From Hyphomonas sp. (GTDB taxonomy: Bacteria > Pseudomonadota > Alphaproteobacteria > Caulobacterales > Hyphomonadaceae): 41,130 nt of DNA. How positions within the stretch are numbered: the stretch's first letter is position 1; each line of letters starts with the position of its first letter. This document shows, one piece after another, positions 8,769 to 19,200 of the stretch. The DNA lies in contig NZ_PNMA01000001.1 in NCBI RefSeq assembly GCF_013823385.1, positions 352,135 to 393,264 on the forward strand. The letters run 5' to 3'. Position numbers and translations under genes: made by a program. Below the pieces are notes generated by a model. It saw nothing but the letters and a program-made list of their open reading frames with translations. It searched no databases and was not told the DNA's origin.

Positions 8769-8777
8769 TTATCCACA
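8769..8777 (+). promoter_or_regulatory. Consensus DnaA box
   Basis: The 9-mer TTATCCACA matches the strong DnaA-binding consensus exactly. It stands directly after the phased GGACA array. A single 9-mer can occur by chance, but its position beside a phased array in otherwise non-coding DNA makes it notable. No AT-rich unwinding element or further clear box was seen nearby, so a replication origin is not claimed. Confidence 0.5.
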
Positions 8778-8796
8778 GGCTGGCGAGGCGCGCGGA

Positions 8797-11700
8797 TCAG
8801 CCCCCGGCGGTGAAGGCGATCGAGATCGGATTGGCCTCATAGATGCGCAGGCCATCGCACCAGAGGGAGCCGCGCCCGGTGACGATGCGGCGGCGGGCGT
8901 CGCCGGAGATCTCAGTGATCTCCATGACGGTGGTGACCTCTTTCTTCTCCGGCGTGACCTGGCCGCGATAGGACCATTTCACGGGCATGTCTGCCGCGAG
9001 GGTTTCGATATGGGCGCTCTGCAACGCGATGCCCTTGAGGAGGCTGGCGCGGGTCAGGAGCTGGACCATGGCATCAAGGCCGAGAGAGCCGGGCTGGACG
9101 GGATCGCCGAAGAAGTGGGCTTTGAAATACCAGGCATAGGGGTCGATAACCTGTCTGGCGCGGGCGAGGCCAAGGCCGGCCTTGCCGCCGGCAGGGTCAA
9201 AATAATCCACGCGGTCGAGCATGCGGAGCTGGCCGGATGCGAGGCGAGGATCGCGGGGTGTGAGATCCTGCGCGCTGGCGGGGAGGGCGAGATAGGACTT
9301 GTCCACTTGACCGGCGCCGAGACCTGCCTGACGCACGAGGGCCTGAGCCGGGAAGAAGCCGAAACGGGTCGAGAGATCCATCACCGGCTCGCCGGTTTTC
9401 AGGCGGGCTTTGAGATCGAAGGCCACGATGGTCATCGGGCCGACCTTGGAGAAGGAGGAGAGAGTGGTGTCGACGCAGATGGTGCCGTCGCGTGGCCCGA
9501 GCGTGCGATGGACGCGGCCATCGCCTTCAAGGTTCCGGAAGCGGTCTCCGCCATCAAGGGCGAAGCCGCAATGGCTGGCGAGCCAGCCGCAGGGTTGGAG
9601 CACGATTTCGGAGAGGACCGAGAAGGGCATTTCGCCGTTGCGATTGTCTGCGAAATACCAGGCGTCAGGCGGGATGTCGTATTCGGCCGAGATGGTGGCG
9701 CCGGGGCGGCGCACGCCGGGACGGTCTGTGGCGGCCACCACGCGGGACATCATGTGATAGGGCGGCTGGGGCAGGCGGGGGACTTTGCCTTCGGTGTCGA
9801 AGCGGCGGTACATTTCTCCGAAGGCGGAGGAAGGCGCGCCATTGGCGCAGTCCAGCAGGGCGGCATAGTCGCCCCGGCTTTCCTGTTGCGGGCCTGTGCG
9901 GATGGGGGACGGCGAGACACGCGGCGCGGGCCATTGGCGGCGCAGCTGGACGCCGAAACGGGGGCAGTAGAAGACCTTCTTCCCGTCACTGCGCGCCAGA
10001 AGCGCGGCGAAGACCTTGGGCGTTTCGCCGTCGATCACTTCGTCGATGAAGACTTCATAGGTGATCTCGTGATCGCCATCCGGGATGACCTGGCCCCGGC
10101 AGATGAACTTGGCCGTTTCGCCGGGGACAGGCTCGAACACATAGCCGTCGCGTTCCTGGGTGAGGCCGAGGGCGGCGGCGTAGAACTCCAGCGCCTGGAC
10201 CGCGGCTTCGGCCATCAGCGTGCCGGGCATGCATGGATCGTTGTGGAAGTGACCTTCATAGAACCACGCATCTTTCGGCGTGCTGGCGCGGGCTTTCAGA
10301 TAGCCGCGTTTCCAGGGGCCGCCTGCGGGGTCAAATTCCGGCACGTCGTCAAAGAAGGAGAGGTTCCCGTTTGGCAGATGCGGCGGGAAGGAATGGGCAG
10401 CGCACAGCTCAAAGCCCGGCCCGAAACAGGCGAAGGCGTCGCCCCGGCGGAAGGCGGAGACGTCATCGGCGGAGAAGGCGCGCCTGGCGCTGGCGCGCGC
10501 GGTGTCGATGGGCGCGGGGCTGGCGGTGGGCGGGGGCTCGCTGGCGGCGTCCCAGACGACACCTTTGCCGGAGGCGAGTTCGCCGTCTGTGAAGAAACCC
10601 GCCTGGCCCTGGCGGACGGAGAAGGCGCGGCGGCCGGCGGCCTCGCAATCATACTGGAAGAAGAACATGCGCACGCCCGCGAAGGTGGCGTGCTGGGTGA
10701 TCTCGATCTGGAATTTCAGCGTGTCGCCGGCTTGTGGGAGGCCGCCTTCATGGAAGGTGATCTCGCAGCCGAGGAGACGGTAGACCCGGTCGTTCCGGTT
10801 GCGCAGGTCTGCGCCCATCCAGCCGATCAGGGTGAGGTCTGCCTGGCCGCATTCGATCAGCGGGCCGGGGCGGATGCGGCCATTCTGCATCATCCAGTGA
10901 TCGGCGGTGAGGTCTGTCTCCGTCCAGATGACGCCCTTGCCATCGACCAGCGGGGCGGCATCGATGCCGGTGATGCGATCCACCAGCAGCAGTGGCGGGG
11001 CGGGCAGGCGGACATTGCGGGCATACTGGTCCTGCTCGGTAAAGGCGTCGCCGAAGAAAGCAGACATCGGGCCGCGCGAGGCCGCTTCAATGGCGGGCCT
11101 ATCCCAGGCCTTGCCGGTGGGGGCGCGTTTGGCGAGGGGCTGGCGGCCGGAGACGATGCTGGTGGGCGGGGGCAGGGCGGGTTGCGCCAGTTTGGGGCTG
11201 CAGGGTTGTTGCGTTCCGGGCGGACGCGGGAAGGGGACGGGGCCGGTCGGGGCAGGCGCAGGCGTTGTGCGCGTGTAGACGGGCGGGGGAAGCGTGGGGG
11301 CGGCGGGCATGGTGGCGCCGCGCGGCGCAGTCGATTTTGTGCGCGTGGGCAGTTTGGGCGTTTCGTAATTTGCCGGGCGGGTGACGGTGGCGGGTTTGGG
11401 CGCGGTCCAGGGGTGTGCGCGGGCGGCGTTGAGGCGGGCGGCGACCGTGTCTATACGGATGGGATGGCCTGCGGCGAAGAGTGTGGCCGCGAGGCGGGCG
11501 ATCTGGGCGAGGTCTCCGCTCTCGATCTCGTCCGTCGCGATGGCGAGGTGGGGTTTGTCCTTCAGGGTCAGGCGGATGGACTGGGTGAGGGAATCGCGGG
11601 GGCCGAGTTCGATGAAGGTCCGCACACCGTCTTCCCAGGCCTGGCGGACAGTGGCGGGGAAATTGACCGTGGTGACGGCCTGCCGGGTGAGCATGTCAGC

Positions 11701-14700
11701 AACCGTGGCCTTGGTGGGCTTGTAGGCAGCGTTGATGGCATTGGCATAGAGGCGGGGGCCATTTTCGATGCGGGAGACGGGGCGGGTGTGCAGCTGGCGC
11801 CATTTCTCTGCGAAGGGGGTCATGGCGCTGGCATGGACGATCAGGTGCTGGTGCATCAGCGCGCCGGCGCCTTTGCCGAGAGAGTTTGCTACCGCGCGGC
11901 AGGCCTCGGCGGGGCCGCCGATCATGGCGTCGATATCCGAATAGATGATGGTGATTTCGACATTGGGATGGGCGGCCACGGCCTTGCGGACGTCTGCGAT
12001 GGGCGCGCGCAGGCGCCAGTTGGACCAGTCTGTGGGGACGTTTGGGCCCCAGGCTTCTTTTGCCGTTTCAAAGTCTCCGCCGAGATGGCGCTCATACATG
12101 GCGGCGCCCGAAATATCGTCCAGCAGGGCGCCCATATCTTTCCAATAGCCGAAGGCGAAGAGGGCGTTGCTTTCACCGAGCGACAGGCCGAGGGCGGCGG
12201 TGGGGACGAGGCCGAGGACATCTCGCAGGAGGAGGGCGTGGGCCTGGGTCAGCAGGCTGACGGCGCAGAGCTGTTCAAATTCGGTGAGGCTTGATTTGGC
12301 GAGCAGGGGCGTCATGGCCTGGGCGGCGGGGATGGCGCTGAGCGCTGCGGCGACTTCCGGGAAGGCGGCGAGGAGGCCCCGCCCCATGCGGGGATAGGAG
12401 GCGGCGGAACCCGTGAAGGCGAAGGCGAGTTCGCCGTCGGGAGTGCAGGAGCCATGGAAGATGCCGTCGCCTTCGGGGGCAGCGTCTGCGGCGAGGGCCG
12501 TGGTGGCAGCCTCTGTCAGTTGGCGGAGCTTTTCTGCATCGGCGGCAAGGAGGGCGATGCGGTGGTTTCCCTTGCCGCCGGGTTTGCCGGTGGCGAGTTT
12601 CCTGGCGAGTGCGGCGCGGCTGGCGGCGGCGGCCCAGAAGAGGTGGGGCGTGGGGCGGAGCATGTCCGGAGACGGACGGACGGGGGCGGGGGTGAGGATG
12701 GCAGAGACTGAGCCGGCACTGGCGGTGAAGGGCGGGAGGGGATCGGCGAGGCAAGGGGCGGCGATGGATTCGCCCGTGGCAGGGGCGAGGCCGCGCGCGG
12801 CGAGGGCGAGGCGGGCGGCAAGATCGAAGAGGGCCTCGGAGACCGGCGCGTGGCCATAGGCGGCCTGGATGAGGGTGGACGCGGGGGCGGGGGACGCGGC
12901 GGCCCAGCCTATGGCGCTGACCGTTCCGAGGATCGGGTCGCCGGCGGCTTCAGCGTCCTTGCGGCGTTTCAGGACGAGGGCGGCGGCCATGTCGGCGGGC
13001 GGAGCGGCGGTATGGGTGGCGGTGACGGTTTCGGTGGCGAAGTCGGCGGCAGCGACGACGGCGAGGTCGAGCGCGCCCTGGCGGAGGGCGTCCATGGCGG
13101 CGTCGAGGGCGGCGAGGCCGGAGGCTTCTTCGGCGGCGATGGCGAAACCCCGGCCGCGGAAGTCTTCCGAGACGGTGAGGCGGTTGGCCGTCATGTTCGC
13201 CATGGCGCCGAGGACATCTGCCGCGACGAGGGGCGGAGCAATGGCGGCGAGGGCTTCGGGCGAGGCGGTGCCTTCGGAGGCGATCCGCTCGCGCAGCAGC
13301 CAGCGGGCGCTGTCATTGGCGCAGGCGGTGCCGGTGAAGACGCCGCAGGCTTCGGGGGCGGGCCGGGCGATGCCTTCCAGGGCCATGGCGGCGACGTCGA
13401 AGATGGCGAGCTGCTGGGGCTCTGCGCGCAGCAGATCGGCGGGCGGCGTGCGGGCGCGGATGGGGTCGGCGGCGACTTCCGGCGTGGCAGGGGCGGCCTG
13501 GAGGGGCGCATTCATCAGACGGCGGAGGACGGCGCGCTCGCCCCGGTCCGGCCCGGCGAGGAGGCCTATGCCGCAGATGACGATGTCATCTGCTTCCGGA
13601 GCGGGCGGCAGCGCGGCGCCCTTGACGGCGCGGGTGCGGGGTTCGTGCTGTTCGAGGATGAGGTGGGAGTTGTTGCCGCCGAAGCCGAAATTGCTGATGG
13701 CGGCGCGGCGGGGAGTGGCCGCGCGTGTCCACGGCTCAGGATCGGCAAGGGGCGTGAGGCTGCCGCCGCCGAGGGCGGGGATAAGCTTGCCATCCAGCGG
13801 CATGGCGGGGAGCGTTTCGCGGCGCAGGGCGGCGGTGAGCTTCAGCACGCTGGCGAGGCCCGCAACGGTGATGAGGTGGCCGGTATTGGCCTTCAGCGAG
13901 CCAGCGGGGAGGCGGCGTGAGCCGAAAATGCTGGCGGAAGAGGCGACCTCCACGCCGTCTCCGACCGGTGTGCCGGTGGCGTGGCATTCGAGGAACTGGA
14001 CCGTGCCAGGATCAATCCCGCCATCGGCATAGGCGCGGCGCATGGCTTCGGCCTGGCCGGTGGCGTCTGGCGCGAGGAGGCCCTTGCGGCGGCCATCATT
14101 GGAGAGGCCAATGCCGCGGATTACGCCGTGGACCGTTTCGCCCTTCTGGACATCGGCGAGGCGTTTGAGGATTACGGCGGCGGCACCCTCGGACGGGACG
14201 AGGCCGTCTGCGCCGTCGATGAAGGGGCGGGAGCGGCCTGTGGGGCTGAGCGCCTTAAGCGCGCTGAATCCGATATGCAGGATGAGATTGTCGGCGGCGT
14301 TGACCCCGGCGACGGCGGCAATGTCGATCTGGCGGGCGGCGAGCTTGCGGCAGGCGATCTCCAGCGCGTAGAGCGAGGAGGCGCAGGCTGCGTCCAGCGC
14401 AAGGACAGGACCGGTCGCGCCAATGGCCTCTGCGATGAGGCGGGCGGGATAGCCGGAGTTCAGACTATCCGTAAGGGGACGATCTGTGCGCCCATCGCGC
14501 CAAACGTCGGCGGCATAGGCGGCCTTGGCGCGGCTGGGATAGAGAAGGTTTGCCAGGATGACGGCGCGGCGCGCGGGCGCGATGTGATCTGTGGCGGCGC
14601 CGCGCCAGGCATCGCGGACGGCCTTCAGCGGCCAGCGGCAAACAGGGTCGAGCGCCTGATCTTCTGTGCCGGGCACCTCGTCCACCAGGCCGGAAACCCA

Positions 14701-14865
14701 GGTGGGATTGCCAGCGCCGCGATCGGCGAGGCCGAGGCGGGCAGGCGAAACACGCTGGGTGACGACGCGTTTCTGCGCGACGATATCCCACAGCGCATCG
14801 GGAGACGCCGCGCCAGGCAGCACGCAGCCTTCACCGACGATGGCGATGGGTTCAAACCGGCTCAT
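8797..14865 (-). CDS. pfaC: PUFA synthase subunit PfaC: KS-CLF-AT-DH-DH
   Basis: A 2022-residue multidomain synthase. KS (about 1-410) has nucleophile C161 in DAACASS and histidines H295 in ECHATGTP and H330 in KANTGHL. A chain-length-factor-like KS (about 425-730) lacks the nucleophile, with E580 in its place (IAAEEASG). An acyltransferase (about 810-1145) has Ser895 in GLSLGES. A proline/threonine linker follows (1150-1250). Then come two double-hotdog FabA-like dehydratase units: about 1265-1650, with H1539/D1543 in GHFHNDPCMPG, and about 1690-2020, with H1917/D1921 in AHFFGDPVQPG. PfaC of gamma-proteobacteria lacks the AT, which is a separate PfaB there; the fused AT recalls myxobacterial Pfa3, but no C-terminal AGPAT domain is present. 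The ATG overlaps the KR stop (ATGA). The exact fatty acid product cannot be told. Confidence 0.93.
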   Translation of the reverse strand: MSRFEPIAIVGEGCVLPGAASPDALWDIVAQKRVVTQRVSPARLGLADRGAGNPTWVSGLVDEVPGTEDQALDPVCRWPLKAVRDAWRGAATDHIAPARRAVILANLLYPSRAKAAYAADVWRDGRTDRPLTDSLNSGYPARLIAEAIGATGPVLALDAACASSLYALEIACRKLAARQIDIAAVAGVNAADNLILHIGFSALKALSPTGRSRPFIDGADGLVPSEGAAAVILKRLADVQKGETVHGVIRGIGLSNDGRRKGLLAPDATGQAEAMRRAYADGGIDPGTVQFLECHATGTPVGDGVEVASSASIFGSRRLPAGSLKANTGHLITVAGLASVLKLTAALRRETLPAMPLDGKLIPALGGGSLTPLADPEPWTRAATPRRAAISNFGFGGNNSHLILEQHEPRTRAVKGAALPPAPEADDIVICGIGLLAGPDRGERAVLRRLMNAPLQAAPATPEVAADPIRARTPPADLLRAEPQQLAIFDVAAMALEGIARPAPEACGVFTGTACANDSARWLLRERIASEGTASPEALAAIAPPLVAADVLGAMANMTANRLTVSEDFRGRGFAIAAEEASGLAALDAAMDALRQGALDLAVVAAADFATETVTATHTAAPPADMAAALVLKRRKDAEAAGDPILGTVSAIGWAAASPAPASTLIQAAYGHAPVSEALFDLAARLALAARGLAPATGESIAAPCLADPLPPFTASAGSVSAILTPAPVRPSPDMLRPTPHLFWAAAASRAALARKLATGKPGGKGNHRIALLAADAEKLRQLTEAATTALAADAAPEGDGIFHGSCTPDGELAFAFTGSAASYPRMGRGLLAAFPEVAAALSAIPAAQAMTPLLAKSSLTEFEQLCAVSLLTQAHALLLRDVLGLVPTAALGLSLGESNALFAFGYWKDMGALLDDISGAAMYERHLGGDFETAKEAWGPNVPTDWSNWRLRAPIADVRKAVAAHPNVEITIIYSDIDAMIGGPAEACRAVANSLGKGAGALMHQHLIVHASAMTPFAEKWRQLHTRPVSRIENGPRLYANAINAAYKPTKATVADMLTRQAVTTVNFPATVRQAWEDGVRTFIELGPRDSLTQSIRLTLKDKPHLAIATDEIESGDLAQIARLAATLFAAGHPIRIDTVAARLNAARAHPWTAPKPATVTRPANYETPKLPTRTKSTAPRGATMPAAPTLPPPVYTRTTPAPAPTGPVPFPRPPGTQQPCSPKLAQPALPPPTSIVSGRQPLAKRAPTGKAWDRPAIEAASRGPMSAFFGDAFTEQDQYARNVRLPAPPLLLVDRITGIDAAPLVDGKGVIWTETDLTADHWMMQNGRIRPGPLIECGQADLTLIGWMGADLRNRNDRVYRLLGCEITFHEGGLPQAGDTLKFQIEITQHATFAGVRMFFFQYDCEAAGRRAFSVRQGQAGFFTDGELASGKGVVWDAASEPPPTASPAPIDTARASARRAFSADDVSAFRRGDAFACFGPGFELCAAHSFPPHLPNGNLSFFDDVPEFDPAGGPWKRGYLKARASTPKDAWFYEGHFHNDPCMPGTLMAEAAVQALEFYAAALGLTQERDGYVFEPVPGETAKFICRGQVIPDGDHEITYEVFIDEVIDGETPKVFAALLARSDGKKVFYCPRFGVQLRRQWPAPRVSPSPIRTGPQQESRGDYAALLDCANGAPSSAFGEMYRRFDTEGKVPRLPQPPYHMMSRVVAATDRPGVRRPGATISAEYDIPPDAWYFADNRNGEMPFSVLSEIVLQPCGWLASHCGFALDGGDRFRNLEGDGRVHRTLGPRDGTICVDTTLSSFSKVGPMTIVAFDLKARLKTGEPVMDLSTRFGFFPAQALVRQAGLGAGQVDKSYLALPASAQDLTPRDPRLASGQLRMLDRVDYFDPAGGKAGLGLARARQVIDPYAWYFKAHFFGDPVQPGSLGLDAMVQLLTRASLLKGIALQSAHIETLAADMPVKWSYRGQVTPEKKEVTTVMEITEISGDARRRIVTGRGSLWCDGLRIYEANPISIAFTAGG

Positions 14866-16205
14866 GTGTCGCTCCAGACTGTGCCGACAACGAGTTCGAC
14901 ATCGGCGGTGTCTCCGGCAAGGAGTTCGTGGGCAAAGATGCGGGCGCCTTCGCCGAGCGGAATAAGTGGGACGCCCTGCTGCCTGAAATGGCTGGCGAGG
15001 GTGGCGTCAACCATGCCGCCTTCCCAGGGGCCCCAATCGAACACCTTGACCTGCGCGGCGGGCAGCTCTGCCCGTAGCGCGCGCCCGGCATTGGCGAGGA
15101 TGGCGTTCGCCATGGCGTAATCGGACTGGCCCCGGTTTCCGAAGAAGGCCGAGGCCGAAGAGAAGAGGCCGACATGGCGAAGGGCGGCGCGGTCTATCCG
15201 GGCAAGGATGTGGAAGAGGCCTTCGGCCTTGGTGGCGAGGACGCGGCGGAGTTCAGCCTCGGTTTTCTCTTCCACCAGACGGTCTGCAATGATGCCGGCG
15301 CCATGGATGAGGCCGGTGATCTGGCCGAAGCGCTGGCCGATGGTGGAGAGCGCTGCGTCTACCGAAGCGGCGTCTGAGGTGTCCATCTGGAGATAGTGCG
15401 CCCCGGCGCCTGCCGCGCGGATTTCGGCGAGAGTGGCGCGGATTTCAAGGCCGGCGAGGGCGGCGCGGGCGGCCTTGTCGATGGCGGCGGGCGAAGGCTT
15501 TTCACCGCGCTTGACGGCGGCGGATGCCATCAGGCCCCGGAGGGATTTCAGATCAGAGGTTTCGGGCACATCTGCGGGCCAGGGCGTTTCGGCCGAGCGG
15601 CCTGCCAGGAGGAACGTGCCGCCGCTTTGCCGGGCGATTTCGATGGCGCAGGTGGCGGTGACGCCGCGCGCGCCGCCGGTGACCAGCCAGAGGCCTTGTT
15701 CGGCAGGCGGGAGCGGGCGGGGCGCCGCCAGCGGGCCGAGCGCGGCGCGGCGGGCGGTGCCATCCGGCGAAATCCAGAGGTCTTCGGAGGCCGAAGCCAG
15801 CCAGCCGGCGATCACCTCCCCCGAGACATTTTCCAGCAGCGTCCAGCAGGCGGCGGAGACTTCCGGCCATTCGCGGCGCAGCGTGCGCGTTAGGCCCTCA
15901 AGACCGGTATCGGCAGAGAGACGCTGCAGGAAGATGAGCTTTGCGCCCGGCTGGCGCGCAGGGCGCGCGGCGGCGAGGGCGGCCCAGTGGCGGGCCGTCA
16001 TGGGGGCGGGCGCGAGGCCTTCCGTGAACAGAACGGTTCGGGCGCTGCCGCCGGGGGCCTGAACGAGGGTGGCGGGGATGCCGGCCGCCGCGAGGGACGC
16101 CTGCAGCGCCTCTGCCGCAGCGGGCTCTGCCAGCGTGATCTCTACCGGCGTGGCGAGGGGCAGCCCGGCGGGGGGCGCGACCGCTTCCCAACGGGCGGGG
16201 CGCAC
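14862..16205 (-). CDS. Ketoreductase domain of PfaA, in the -1 frame (probable frameshift extension of pfaA)
   Basis: This reading frame encodes a polyketide/PUFA-type KR: NADPH motif TGGARGVTA (near 176-184 counted from 16205), catalytic K326, S350, Y363 and N367 (SSASAFFGNRGQSDYAMAN), and the usual structural subdomain before it. In other Pfa systems the KR is the C-terminal part of PfaA. The first possible start, the GTG at 16205, has no ribosome binding site. The frame stays open upstream through a proline/alanine linker back into the pfaA ACP end, meeting pfaA at a T7 run at 16286-16292. The real product is therefore probably a PfaA-KR fusion of about 1781 residues. A homopolymer sequencing error or a true split gene are the alternatives. 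It overlaps the pfaC start by 4 bp (ATGA). Confidence 0.85.
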   Translation of the reverse strand: MRPARWEAVAPPAGLPLATPVEITLAEPAAAEALQASLAAAGIPATLVQAPGGSARTVLFTEGLAPAPMTARHWAALAAARPARQPGAKLIFLQRLSADTGLEGLTRTLRREWPEVSAACWTLLENVSGEVIAGWLASASEDLWISPDGTARRAALGPLAAPRPLPPAEQGLWLVTGGARGVTATCAIEIARQSGGTFLLAGRSAETPWPADVPETSDLKSLRGLMASAAVKRGEKPSPAAIDKAARAALAGLEIRATLAEIRAAGAGAHYLQMDTSDAASVDAALSTIGQRFGQITGLIHGAGIIADRLVEEKTEAELRRVLATKAEGLFHILARIDRAALRHVGLFSSASAFFGNRGQSDYAMANAILANAGRALRAELPAAQVKVFDWGPWEGGMVDATLASHFRQQGVPLIPLGEGARIFAHELLAGDTADVELVVGTVWSDT

Positions 16206-16256
16206 CTCGCAGGTGTAGGCCGGCAGGGCTGGTTCAGGCGGCGCGGGACGGGGGGC

Positions 16257-16292
16257 GGCAGGGGCCGGCCCGCCATCCCTCAGGCAAAAAAA
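16257..16292 (-). promoter_or_regulatory. Candidate -1 programmed frameshift site (slippery T7 plus hairpin)
   Basis: On the minus strand the pfaA message reads GAT TTT TTT GCC TGA. The seven Ts (16292-16286) form a T_TTT_TTT heptamer in the correct phase for a -1 slip, one codon before the stop. Slipping gives TGC CTG AGG and enters the KR frame directly. Eleven bases downstream GGCGGG (16274-16269) can pair with CCTGCC (16262-16257) around a six-base loop, giving a GC-rich stem with one G-U pair. This is the standard layout of bacterial -1 frameshift signals, though the spacer is a little long. Confidence 0.55.
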
Positions 16293-19200
16293 TCGGCGAT
16301 CTTCCGGATGGTGCGCAGCTCGGCAATGTCTTCCGGATCGACTTCCGGCAGCGAGGGATACCGGTCGCGCAGGGCGGAGAGGATTTCCACCTGCTTGATG
16401 GAGTCGACGCCCAGTTCGCCTTCCAGATCCATGTCTTCTTCGAGCATGTCATCGGGATAGCCGGTCTTTTCGGCGATCAGGGAACGGACGACCGCGACCG
16501 TGACGCCGTTGCTGGCAGATGCGGCCGGGGCTGGGGCGGGCGCCTGGGGAGCGGGGGCCGCAGACACGGCGGATGGGGCGCTGCCAAGCATGGCGGCGAT
16601 GGCGGCGATGGTGCGCAGCTCGACAAGCTTTTCCGGGTCAATCTCCGGGAGTTCCGGAACGCGGTCGCGCAGGGTGGAGAGGATTTCGACCTGCTTGATG
16701 GAATCGACGCCGAGTTCGCCTTCAAGGTCCATGTCGATTTCGAGCATGTCTTCAGGATAGCCGGTCTTTTCGGAGATGATTGCGCGGACGAGGGCGATGG
16801 GGTCCGGGCCGGAGGCGGCCTTTGCGGGCGCGGGGGCGGGCTGTGATTTCGGGGCTGGTGCCTGCGGCGTGGCTGCCCCGTTCGTGTACGGTTTGGCGGC
16901 GGCAGGGGCGGGTGCGATGTTGATTTCAGCGGGGCGGGCTGGCGCCGGGCTTGGCGCAGGCGCAGCTTGAGGCGCTGGCGCAGCAGGCGGCGGCAGGGCG
17001 GGTGTGGGCGCGGGGAGCGCGGCCTGCGGGATATGCGCGCCGCCGAGCAGCGCGGCGGCAGCGTTCAGGTAGGCAGTGTGGGCGGCAGCGGTGGTCTGGA
17101 GGTAATCCTGATGCCGCTGGGAAACTTCGTGCCAGATGCGCTCTATGGCGCTGGCGGGCGCGGCGAAGGGTTGAGATGTGGGTGCCGGAAGCAGGGAAGG
17201 ATCGGTCGGGCGGGGCAGATCAGGCATGGACGTCGAGATCCTTTCTGGAGAAGCGGCGGCAACTGGCTGGGAGGAGGGGGACGGGGAAGGGATTTGTGGG
17301 GGCGGCTGCGGGGCAGGGCTGGGCTGCACCCGTGGCGGGTTGGGTGGGGCGCGGCCTGCGGCGCCGTCTTTGGGCGGGTAGGGGCGATCATGATTGGCGC
17401 CGGTGAGCATCACCGCATGGCGCGATGGCGGCGGCTTTGGAACCGGCGGCGGCGTTTGGCTGAGTAGGGCGGCAAAATCGAGCGGGATGCCCGCGACGCT
17501 GAGCGCGCCGAGGGCTGACAGAAATTGCATGACGCCATTGACGCGCTTGTTGTCGAGCGAGACGGCGAGATGGTCGCGGCTGCCGAGCGTGTCGGCGACG
17601 AGACCGCTGACGACATTGCCGGGGCCGATCTCGACGAAGAGGCGCGCGCCAGCGGCGTACATCGCGTCGATTTCCTCCCGGAAACGAACGGGCGTTGCGA
17701 CCTGGGAGGCGATTTCGGCAGCCATGTCGGAGGCCTTTGCCTTGTAGGGCGCGGCGGTGGCATTGGCATAGACCGGCAGGCGCGGCTTCTTGATCTTCTG
17801 GCCGGAGAGAACCTCCCGGAACGGATCAACGGCCGCGCTGACGACGCTGGAATGGAAGGCGGTGGCAACCGGCAGGCGGCGCGCCTTGACGCCGCGCTCT
17901 GCGATCAGCGCTTCGGCCTTCTGGATGGCGGCGACGGGTCCGGAGAGGACGACCTGGCTTGGGCCATTGTCATTGGCGATGACGAGACCGCCGCCGATCT
18001 GGGTGACGAGATCGCGCACCGCGCCGGCTTCGCACTGGACAGCAAGCATCGCGCCTTCATTTGAGGCGGCGGCATCCGCCATGGCGCGGCCACGGGCGGC
18101 GGCGATGGTGAGGGCGGCATCCATATCAAAGGCGCCAGCATGATGCAGGGCCATGATCTCGCCGAAGGAATGGCCGCCGGTCATGTCCGCTTCGAGGCCG
18201 AGGGCCTGGATGAGGGCGAGATGGGAGAGGGCGACCGCCGCGATGGCCGGCTGGGCATGCTCCATCGCGGTGAGGCGTTTGGTCTGGTTGCCGAACTCCA
18301 CCTGGTCGAAGGCCGTGGGCGGAAAAGCAAGGCGGTGGAGCTTCAGCGCGCCGGTGACGGGGTGGCTCGCGGCGGCGTCCCAGACGGCGCGGGCGGCGGG
18401 GAAGGCCATGACGAGATCTGCGCCCATGCCCGTATACTGACTGCCCTGGCCGGAGAAGAGGAAGGCGATCTTGCCCGGCGCGGCGGGCGCGAGCGACAGG
18501 CTGCAGCCCTGAGGCAGGGGCGCGCGGCCGGCAGAACCGTCGGCGATCTGAGCGGCGAGGCGGCCTGCCTTGGCGGCAAGGTCTTCCGGGCTGGTGGCGG
18601 TGATGGCGGCGCGGACGGGGGCGCTGGCGCTGAAGTGTTTGAGGGTGGCCTCGGCAGTGGCGGCGAAGGCATCTTCCGGCAGGCTTGTCTGGACGGCGGC
18701 CGTCAGCTGGTCGGCCAGGGCGGCGCTGTCATCGGCGCTGTAGAGGAAGAGTTCGGCGGGGAAGACGCGGGCGGGCCTGGCGGCGTTCGGGCCAGTGTAT
18801 TCTTCCAGGGCGACATGGAAGTTGCTGCCGCCGAAGCCGAAGGAGCTGACCGAGGCGCGGCGGGGACGCGCAGGGGCGCTGATCCAGGGGCGCGCTTCGG
18901 TATTGACGTAGAAGCAGGCGCTGTCACGGATGACGTCAGCGGGTTCCTCGATCTTGATCGTGGGCGGAAGGACTTTCCGGTGCAGAGACTGGATCGCCTT
19001 GATGAGGCTGGCTGACCCGGCAGCGCCCTTGGCGTGGCCGATCTGGGATTTGACCGAACCGATGGCGCACCAGGGCTCATTGCCGCTGGCGCTTTCGCCA
19101 AAGACCTGGTGGAGGCCTTCCAGCTCTGCCTTGTCGCCTGCCTTGGTGCCGGTGCCGTGGGCTTCGACGAGATCGACGGTAGCCGGGCCGTAGCCTGCCT

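Larger units (their letters stand above)
8081..8796. other. Intergenic gap of 716 bp without a convincing gene
   Basis: This gap lies between the end of pfaC and the start of the OmpA-type gene. Short ORFs here lack ribosome binding sites and recognisable domains. A 178-residue minus-strand frame starting inside the repeat array with GTG has proline/serine-rich, shadow-like composition. The half next to the OmpA-type gene (8081-8260) is less GC-rich and may hold its promoter, but no clear -35/-10 pair stands out. The half next to pfaC holds the phased GGACA repeats and the DnaA box, listed separately. Confidence 0.6.

Noticed and set aside
8240..8776. A 178-codon minus-strand frame starting in the GGACA array
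   Set aside because: It has a GTG start inside the repeats, no ribosome binding site, Pro/Ser/Arg-rich composition and no domain. The non-coding array explains the start better.
8700..8790. A replication origin at the DnaA box
   Set aside because: There is only one clear 9-mer, no AT-rich unwinding region and no replication gene nearby, so a binding site is the most that can be said.
8740..12294. A 1184-codon open frame on the + strand opposite pfaC
   Set aside because: It is the mirror of the very GC-rich pfaC gene. Its protein is a Gly/Ala/Glu-rich string without domains, and the minus strand has clear KS/AT/DH motifs.
12850..14032. Several long + strand frames opposite the KS/CLF part of pfaC
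   Set aside because: They are shadow frames caused by high GC, with low-complexity translations and no ribosome binding sites or domains.
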